Below are positions 1 through 4,398 of a stretch of DNA of 5,782 nucleotides, one piece after another; position 1 is the first letter of the stretch, and every line of letters begins with the position of its first letter. The stretch is from Alphaproteobacteria bacterium (GTDB taxonomy: Bacteria > Pseudomonadota > Alphaproteobacteria > JAEULC01), in contig JADZDN010000355.1 in assembly GCA_020851015.1 (NCBI GenBank), positions 1 through 5,782 on the forward strand. The letters are read 5' to 3'. Position numbers and translations under genes: made by a program. The notes beneath the pieces are model-generated. The model had not been told where the DNA came from. It saw only the letters and a program-made list of their open reading frames with translations, and ran no database searches.

Positions 1-159
1 CCGACGACGCGCTGGTCGATGAACTGCCGCTTCACCGGCCTGTTCACGCCCTACACCAGCCCGGAGAAGAAGATCGGCTCGTTCTACCTGCCGATCACCA
101 CGCGCGCGGTCAGCCGCATCGGCATGGACTATCGTCCGCCGGGCGGCTTCGAGGAATAG
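1..159 (+). CDS. 2OG-Fe(II) oxygenase, PhyH-like, sporadic carbohydrate cluster type (C-terminal fragment)
   Basis: Only the last 52 residues are present; the gene enters from the left edge and stops at TAG 157-159. The fragment begins PTTRWSMNCRF. The R-x-S at fragment residues 5-7 matches the 2-oxoglutarate-binding Arg/Ser pair near the C-terminus of phytanoyl-CoA-dioxygenase-like non-haem iron enzymes, where it follows the distal iron-binding His. The HxD and distal His lie outside the window, so catalytic competence cannot be judged. Such enzymes use Fe(II), O2 and 2-oxoglutarate to hydroxylate or oxidise a substrate, here presumably a sugar or sugar-nucleotide precursor. The next gene belongs to a family that, from memory, is found beside a dedicated 2OG-Fe(II) oxygenase in sporadically distributed carbohydrate clusters, and this supports the call. 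The family assignment rests on a short tail plus context. The reading frame is certain; the exact substrate is unknown. Confidence 0.68.
   Translation, partial: PTTRWSMNCRFTGLFTPYTSPEKKIGSFYLPITTRAVSRIGMDYRPPGGFEE
151..155 (+). promoter_or_regulatory. Ribosome binding site for the LIC12192-family gene, inside the upstream gene's end
   Basis: GAGGA lies in the last two sense codons of the oxygenase gene, 8 nt before the ATG at 164. It supports that start and suggests translational coupling across the 4-nt gap between the stop (157-159) and the start. Confidence 0.6.
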
Positions 160-163
160 CGCG

Positions 164-604
164 ATGACGGCGAACCGCGAGGGCTATCGCGGCTATGTCT
201 CCTCGCGCGAGTTCGGCGGCCTGCGCATCCCCGTGCCGGTGCAGGCGCTGGTCTTGCGCGACTGGTGCCAGCGCAACGGCAAGATCTACAAGCTGCACCT
301 GAACGAGAACAGCTTCCCGCACTCCTACATGGTGCTGGAAGGCATGGTGCGGAATCTCGACGGGCTCGAGGGAATGCTGATGGTCAGCATGTTCATGCTG
401 CCGCGGCGCCCCGAGCGCCGCCGCGCGATCTACGACCGCGTGCTGGCCCAGGGCGTCGACCTGCGCTTCGTGCTGGAGGACATGGCGATCGCGTCCGAGG
501 CCGACATCGCGCCGATCGAGGAGATCCTGTCGATCCACAACGCGATGGGTCAAACCCCGCATCTCCGGGACGAAGCGTCGCCGGCGGGCGGCGGGGACAC
601 CTAG
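164..604 (+). CDS. Sporadic carbohydrate cluster protein, LIC12192 family
   Basis: This is a 146-residue soluble protein with no signal peptide or membrane segment. I recognise it by overall pattern as the LIC12192-type 'sporadic carbohydrate cluster' family, whose biochemical role is unknown to me. Visible hallmarks are an N-terminal G-Y-R-G-Y-x-S-S-R-x-F-G-G block (residues 7-19), the IPVPVQ segment (22-27), a polar block NENSFPHSYMVLEG (47-60), a hydrophobic strand MLMVSMFMLP (71-80) and an Arg-rich helix (81-92). The clustered conserved Arg, Ser, His, Asn and Tyr residues look like a ligand or active site, but no known catalytic motif can be named. The last 20 or so residues are Gly/Ala/Pro-rich and look like a dispensable tail. 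The ATG at 164 is favoured by GAGGA 8 nt upstream and by the N-terminal motif starting at once. It sits between an oxygenase and an epimerase/dehydratase, so a role in unusual sugar synthesis is inferred. Confidence 0.8.
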   Translation: MTANREGYRGYVSSREFGGLRIPVPVQALVLRDWCQRNGKIYKLHLNENSFPHSYMVLEGMVRNLDGLEGMLMVSMFMLPRRPERRRAIYDRVLAQGVDLRFVLEDMAIASEADIAPIEEILSIHNAMGQTPHLRDEASPAGGGDT

Positions 605-608
605 CGCG

Positions 609-1481
609 ATGCGCGTGCTGGTCACCGGCGCCGGCGGCTTCGTCGGGCGCGTGGTGGCCCGCCGCCTGGCGGACCAGGGCCATCGCGTGCTGGCGCTCTA
701 TCGCAAGACGCCGCCGCGCGATGTCGGCGGCGCCGATTTGCTGCAGGCCGACCTGCCGGCGCTTGCCGCCCTGCCGCCGCTCGACGCCCGGGCGCATTGC
801 GCGGCCGAGGTGCCGGCCTTCTGCCCCGATCCCGACCGCCTCTATCGCGGCAACGTCGAGGGCACGCGCGCGGTGCTGGATGCCGCGCATGCCGCCGGGG
901 CGCGGCGGATCGTCTACCTGTCGTCGATGTCGATCTACGGCACGATCGCCGACCCGGTGGTGACCGAGGCGACGCCGTCGACCGACCCGGATATCTATGG
1001 CCGCTCGAAGCTCGAGGGCGAAAAGCTGCTGGCGGCGCTGTCCGCGCGCGACGGCGCGGTCGCGGCGCTGGCGATCCGCCTGCCGGGCGTGGTGGGCGCC
1101 GGCGGGCGCAACAATTTCCTCAGCAACGCGCTGGCGCGGGTCCTGGCGGGCGCGGCGGTGGCGGGCAACCATGCCGACCGGCCCTTCAACAATGTCGTGC
1201 ATGTCGAGGACCTGGCGGGTTTCGTCGCGCAGTTCCTGGCCGATCCGCGCGCCGGCTATCACGTCGCCAATATCGCCGCGCGCGCGGCGATGCCGATCCG
1301 CGCGGTCGTGGCGCTGCTCTACGCCGGCGCCGGCAAGCCCGATACGTCGAGCTGGAGCGCGGCGGGCAAGCAGCCCTTCACGATCGCGCTCGATCGGTTG
1401 ATGGCGCTGGGCTACCGGCCCGCGACGGTCAGGGACAGCGTGGAGCGGTTCGTGCGCGACGAGATGGCGGCGCGCCGCTAG
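609..1481 (+). CDS. NAD(P)-dependent epimerase/dehydratase (extended SDR)
   Basis: This 290-residue protein is an extended short-chain dehydrogenase/reductase of the sugar-nucleotide epimerase/dehydratase type. The Rossmann dinucleotide motif G-x-x-G-x-x-G is G7, G10 and G13 in TGAGGFVG. The NVEGTRAVLDAA helix follows at 82-93. The catalytic set is S106 (in YLSSMSIYG), Y130 and K134 (in YGRSK), all intact. An RLPGVVG strand at 157-163 and a late VHVEDLA segment (197-203) are typical of the substrate domain. Beta strand 2 ends in YRK (31-33) rather than Asp/Glu, which hints at NADP(H) preference. Length is slightly below the usual 300-340. ATG 609 follows the upstream TAG by 4 nt, with GGGGA (593-597) 11 nt ahead. 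Its substrate is probably a nucleotide-activated sugar; whether it epimerises, dehydrates or reduces cannot be told. The stop overlaps the convergent ABC ATPase gene. Confidence 0.9.
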   Translation: MRVLVTGAGGFVGRVVARRLADQGHRVLALYRKTPPRDVGGADLLQADLPALAALPPLDARAHCAAEVPAFCPDPDRLYRGNVEGTRAVLDAAHAAGARRIVYLSSMSIYGTIADPVVTEATPSTDPDIYGRSKLEGEKLLAALSARDGAVAALAIRLPGVVGAGGRNNFLSNALARVLAGAAVAGNHADRPFNNVVHVEDLAGFVAQFLADPRAGYHVANIAARAAMPIRAVVALLYAGAGKPDTSSWSAAGKQPFTIALDRLMALGYRPATVRDSVERFVRDEMAARR

Positions 1482-2272
1482 TTCTTCGCCGCGGCGATTC
1501 TTCGCGCCTGCTCGGCGATCACGTCCCCGACCGGCCCCTGCGCCGCGATATGACCGTTGCTCAAGAGGATCGCCTTGTTGCACCACCGGCGCAGGATCTC
1601 CGGATTGTGCGTCGCAACGACCATGATGCCGGCGGCGTCGATGAACGACTTGAGGCGCGCCTGCGCGCGGTCGAAGAACGAGGCGTCGCCGGCACCGATG
1701 ATCTCGTCCATCAGCAGGATCTCCGGCTGATGCGACGTGGCGATGCCGAAGGCCAGTCGGACCAGCATGCCCGCCGAATAGGTGCGCAGCGGCATGTTGA
1801 GGTATTCGCCCAATTCGGTGAAGTCGGCGATCTCCTGCGCCGTGTCGTTCACCTCCTTGGGCGAGCGGCCCAGCATCAGGCCGCGCAGCCGGATCGTCTC
1901 GTAGCCGGTGGCGTCGATGTCCATGCCGTCGGTGATGCCGAACAGCGAGGTGATCTCGCCCCGGGTGACGATCTCGCCCGCCACCGGCTCGTAGATGCCG
2001 GCCATGGCGCGCAGGATCGTGGTCTTTCCGGCGCCATTGTGGCCGATCAGGCCAAGGCGGTCCCCGTTGCCGAGGCTGAGATCGACGTCGTCGAGCGCAC
2101 ACACCACCTTGTTGCCGGCGGCGTTGACCTTGATCTCGCCCCCCACCAAGCGCGCCGTCGAGGCGATCTGTCTCCGGACCGGGTTCAACAGAAGCATGTT
2201 GCGCAGCGAGCGACCGCCCTGGTCGTAGATCGGAAACTCGATGCGCACCTTCTTGAGGGTTATCTCGTACAC
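1478..2272 (-). CDS. ABC polysaccharide exporter, ATP-binding subunit (Wzt/KpsT/TagH type, short form)
   Basis: A 264-residue ATPase that would power export of a lipid-linked polysaccharide through the inner membrane with the permease encoded just upstream. Walker A is GHNGAGKTT (77-85), the degenerate signature is Y-SAGM (165-169) followed by VRLAF as in polysaccharide-export ATPases, Walker B is ILLMDE (185-190), the D-loop is GAGD (193-196) and the switch His is H222 in ATHN. The roughly 45-residue stretch before ALDDVDL is the N-terminal extension usual in this subfamily. There is no C-terminal carbohydrate-binding domain, so it resembles the short KpsT-like form rather than the longer Wzt that reads a capped chain end. 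The start is GTG at 2272, chosen because AGGA lies 8 nt upstream and because the first in-frame ATG (residue 26) would remove the first beta strand. It is 10 nt downstream of the permease stop. Confidence 0.93.
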   Translation of the reverse strand: MYEITLKKVRIEFPIYDQGGRSLRNMLLLNPVRRQIASTARLVGGEIKVNAAGNKVVCALDDVDLSLGNGDRLGLIGHNGAGKTTILRAMAGIYEPVAGEIVTRGEITSLFGITDGMDIDATGYETIRLRGLMLGRSPKEVNDTAQEIADFTELGEYLNMPLRTYSAGMLVRLAFGIATSHQPEILLMDEIIGAGDASFFDRAQARLKSFIDAAGIMVVATHNPEILRRWCNKAILLSNGHIAAQGPVGDVIAEQARRIAAAKN

Positions 2273-2280
2273 GGCGCCAG

Positions 2281-2284
2281 TCCT
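2281..2284 (-). promoter_or_regulatory. Ribosome binding site of the ABC ATPase overlapping the permease stop
   Basis: On the minus strand TAGGA combines the permease stop TAG (2285-2283) with AGGA (2284-2281), 8 nt before the GTG start at 2272. This decides the GTG start and makes translational coupling of permease and ATPase likely, as expected for subunits of one complex. Confidence 0.6.
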
Positions 2285-3086
2285 AGAGCCAGTACGGCAC
2301 GCGGGCGCGGAAGCGGCTGAAGAACTGGTAGGTTACCGCCCAGCCGATCGCCGCCATGGCGATGGTGAACAGCCACGGCTCGGCGGCGGGCGGCTGGTTG
2401 AGCAGCGGCCCGCGAACGATCTCCAGTAGATGCGCCAGCGGGTTGAAGTCGGTGATCCAACGGTAGCTGCCCAGCATGTCGGGGTAGAAGACGATCGGCG
2501 TCAGCCAGAACAGCACGGTCATCGAGCTTTGCAGCATCATGTGCACGTCGCGGAAGCGGGCCGCGAGAATGCCGATGAACAGCAGCAGCCAAGCCATGTT
2601 GATCGCCAGAATCGCAAGTCCCGGTATCACCAGCAGGCTCGCAAAACCGATGGGCACAGTGAAGATGAGCGCCACCACGACGTAGATGACGGCCGTGTGC
2701 GCGAGATAGACCAGGTTGCGCCACAGCACGTGGACCACGAAGGCGAATAGCGGTCGCTTCGACTGCAACAGGTAGGTGGCGGCCCCGACAAAGCAGTTGG
2801 CGCCCTCCATCAGCGACGTGCTGATGAAGTTCCACAGGATGATGCCCAGCGTGGCATAGGGCAGGTACTTCGTGTGCTCCTGCTTGAACAGGATGCCGAC
2901 CAGGAAGCCCATCACCGCCACCTGGACCGCCAGGGACACGCTGATCCACAAGGGTCCCAGCACCGAGCGGCGATAGCGCTGACGCAGCTCCTGCATCGCC
3001 AGGATGTGCCAGATGTTCCACGCCTCCACGCCGCGACGCAGGTCGATCCAGGCGAGGCGTCGGTCGCGTTCGGTGGTGGACAGCAT
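2283..3086 (-). CDS. ABC-2 type polysaccharide export permease (Wzm/KpsM/TagG type)
   Basis: A 267-residue integral inner-membrane protein that forms the channel for a lipid-linked glycan, partnered with the ATPase encoded 10 nt downstream. The cytoplasmic N-terminus carries the family hallmark R-Q-R-Y-R-R-S-V-L-G-P-L-W (36-47) entering the first membrane segment. About six hydrophobic segments are visible, near 46-67, 76-92, 122-142, 148-175, 187-204 and 238-256. The ARFRDV motif (176-181), the LFWLTPIVFYP stretch (192-202) and FNPLAHLLEIVRGPLL (214-229) are all typical of Wzm/KpsM permeases. The start chosen is the ATG at 3086. A TTG at 3215 is in frame but would add 43 Pro/Ala-rich residues unlike the family and would lie on a candidate promoter. 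No good Shine-Dalgarno precedes the ATG, so the start is moderately secure. G+C is visibly lower than in the neighbours, at least partly because hydrophobic residues need T-rich codons. Confidence 0.92.
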   Translation of the reverse strand: MLSTTERDRRLAWIDLRRGVEAWNIWHILAMQELRQRYRRSVLGPLWISVSLAVQVAVMGFLVGILFKQEHTKYLPYATLGIILWNFISTSLMEGANCFVGAATYLLQSKRPLFAFVVHVLWRNLVYLAHTAVIYVVVALIFTVPIGFASLLVIPGLAILAINMAWLLLFIGILAARFRDVHMMLQSSMTVLFWLTPIVFYPDMLGSYRWITDFNPLAHLLEIVRGPLLNQPPAAEPWLFTIAMAAIGWAVTYQFFSRFRARVPYWL

Positions 3087-3130
3087 GGGCGGCTGGGAGC
3101 CTGTGGTTCTCGCGGATCGGGCGGCGGCAG

Positions 3131-3148
3131 GCGCGGCCGGCGCCGCGC
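3131..3148 (-). other. GC-rich hairpin in the leader of the export permease gene
   Basis: GCGCGGC at 3131-3137 and its exact reverse complement GCCGCGC at 3142-3148 enclose a 4-base loop, giving a 7-bp all-GC stem. It sits between the candidate promoter and the permease ATG, so it would be in the mRNA leader. No T-run follows on either strand, so it is not a standard terminator. It may be incidental in such GC-rich DNA. Confidence 0.35.
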
Positions 3149-3186
3149 GGCCCGTGGTCTTCAGGGTTTCCGTGGCAGGGAGGGCA

Positions 3187-3215
3187 TGTATAGGCGGGCA
3201 GGGCGGCGAAGGCAA
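3187..3215 (-). promoter_or_regulatory. Candidate sigma70-like promoter for the ABC exporter genes
   Basis: Reading the minus strand, TTGCCT (3215-3210) and TATACA (3192-3187) are separated by exactly 17 nt. Each matches 4 of 6 consensus bases. TATACA is one of few AT-rich hexamers in this GC-rich region, and it lies in the only intergenic gap over 100 nt (3087-3233). Transcription would begin near 3180, leaving a leader of roughly 95 nt before the permease ATG at 3086. This would let the exporter pair be expressed independently of the glycosyltransferase. The match is by eye only, and alphaproteobacterial promoters are variable. Confidence 0.35.
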
Positions 3216-3233
3216 GCCGGCCGGCCGGGCAGC

Positions 3234-4364
3234 CTAGCGCCTCGGCGACTTGCCGCTAAGCTCCAGATAGGTATCGACAAATCGCTGGATGCAGGCGGCG
3301 AGGGCGAAGCGTTCCTCGACCCTCAGGCGGGCCGCCGCGCCGCGCGCCGCGCGCTGCGCCGCAGGCTCCGCCAAAAGCCCGTTCAGGGCCCGGGCCAGGC
3401 CCGCCGGATCGCGCGGCGGCACCGGCTGCCCGGTATCGCCCAGGATCAGGCGCGCGTCGCCGACATCGGTGGCCACGGCCGGCAGGCCCGCCGCCATCGC
3501 CTCGGCCAGCGCGTTCGAGAAGCCTTCGCCATAGGCCGAGCTTGAGACCGCCAGATCGCCGGCCGCCAGCAGCGCCGGCACGTCCGCGCGCTCGCCAAGC
3601 CCCAGCACGCGCGGTGGCGCGGCCAGGCGCTCGGTGCCGCGCCCGACCAGCAGCAGCGTGGCGCCAGGGACCTGCGCCAACGCGGCCAGCAGGGTCGCAT
3701 GGTCCTTCATCGGATCGACCCGTGCGACATGGATGAGGACCGTCGCGTCCGGCGCCAGTCCCAGCGCCCGGCGCAGGCTGGCGCGCGCCGCCGGGTCCGG
3801 CCGGAAGCGCGCCGTGTCGATGCCGTTGGGGATCACGCGCACTGCCGGGGCGCGCAGTCCCAGCCCGCGGTGGTAGTCGAGCCCGGCCTGGGAATTCGCG
3901 ACCAGCAGGTCGGCGCTTCCCGCCAGCCGCAGCCAGGCGCCGCGGACCAGGTGGAACATCCGGCCATAGTCGCGATCGGCCATGTCCGAGCAGCGCAGGT
4001 TCCAGGCGTGGCGCACCTGGCGCTTGAGGCCGCTCAGCGGCAGGGCAAGCGTGGCGGCGAGATCGGCGTGGTACATCCAGCTCTGCACGACGTCGGGCCG
4101 CGCCGTCCGGATCGCGCGGGCCAGGCGAAGGATGGCCCGCGGGTCGGGCCGGCCGCGCCGCATGCCGAGGTCGCGGAGCGGAATCCCGGCGGCGGCGATG
4201 CGGTCGGCCTGCGCGCCGCCCGGCACCATCGCGACGACGGATTGCTCGAGCGCAGGCGGCCGCGCCGCTACCAGCGCGGCCAGCATGGTTTCCGCCCCGC
4301 CGGTCTCGAGACCGGCAATGACATGCAGCACGCGGATGGGATTTCGGCGGGCGGGCTCAGCCAT
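3234..4364 (-). CDS. Glycosyltransferase family 4 (GT-B fold)
   Basis: A 376-residue cytoplasmic or membrane-associated glycosyltransferase that would move a sugar from a nucleotide donor to the growing lipid-linked glycan. The N-terminal acceptor domain starts with RVLHVIAGLETGGAET (11-26), whose GGAE loop is typical of GT4 enzymes. The linker carries VIPNGID (177-183). The C-terminal donor domain has R215 and K220 in VARVDPMKDH, the pair that contacts donor phosphates, followed by LLLVGRG (237-243). The E-x7-E signature is E280 and E288 in EGFSNALAE, then AGLPAVATDVG. All key residues are intact and the length is normal. The ATG at 4364 directly precedes the first strand; only a weak AAGG lies 11 nt upstream. 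It starts 34 nt after the radical SAM stop, so the two are probably cotranscribed. A retaining mechanism is expected for GT4; donor and acceptor cannot be read from sequence. Confidence 0.92.
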   Translation of the reverse strand: MAEPARRNPIRVLHVIAGLETGGAETMLAALVAARPPALEQSVVAMVPGGAQADRIAAAGIPLRDLGMRRGRPDPRAILRLARAIRTARPDVVQSWMYHADLAATLALPLSGLKRQVRHAWNLRCSDMADRDYGRMFHLVRGAWLRLAGSADLLVANSQAGLDYHRGLGLRAPAVRVIPNGIDTARFRPDPAARASLRRALGLAPDATVLIHVARVDPMKDHATLLAALAQVPGATLLLVGRGTERLAAPPRVLGLGERADVPALLAAGDLAVSSSAYGEGFSNALAEAMAAGLPAVATDVGDARLILGDTGQPVPPRDPAGLARALNGLLAEPAAQRAARGAAARLRVEERFALAACIQRFVDTYLELSGKSPRR

Positions 4365-4366
4365 GA

Positions 4367-4389
4367 CGCCGGGCGCCTTGTCCGGCGCC
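4367..4389 (-). other. Possible hairpin between the radical SAM and glycosyltransferase genes
   Basis: Two alternative 6-bp GC stems can form in this 34-nt gap: CGCCGG (4367-4372) with CCGGCG (4382-4387), or GGCGCC (4372-4377) with GGCGCC (4384-4389). The second would include the weak AAGG ribosome site (4379-4376). There is no T-tract, so it is not an intrinsic terminator. It could modulate translation of the glycosyltransferase or be chance. Confidence 0.25.
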
Positions 4390-4398
4390 TGTTGCCGG

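Noticed and set aside
393..2102. A 569-codon open frame on the minus strand
   Set aside because: It crosses two real genes lying in opposite directions, including the antisense of the SDR. Its product is Arg/Gly/His-rich without motifs, as expected for a shadow frame in GC-rich DNA.
797..2320. A 507-codon open frame on the plus strand
   Set aside because: It overlaps the SDR in another frame and then runs antisense to the ABC ATPase; it has no recognisable domain and is compositionally biased.
2283..3086. Lower G+C in the permease gene as evidence of horizontal transfer
   Set aside because: Membrane proteins need T-rich hydrophobic codons, which lowers G+C without transfer, and the permease is coupled to an ordinary ATPase gene.
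3161..3187. Short upstream reading frame (ATG at 3187, 8 codons, TGA) before the permease
   Set aside because: It has no ribosome site, and the ATG overlaps the candidate -10 element, so it would not be in the transcript.
3087..3215. N-terminal extension of the permease from the TTG at 3215
   Set aside because: The added 43 residues are Pro/Ala-rich with no family resemblance, and the TTG coincides with the candidate -35 box; the ATG at 3086 gives a normal family length and N-terminus.
3217..3228. CCGGCCGGCCGG palindrome just after the glycosyltransferase stop, as a terminator
   Set aside because: It has no T-tract, and as a self-complementary run it has no proper loop; simple GC-rich sequence explains it.
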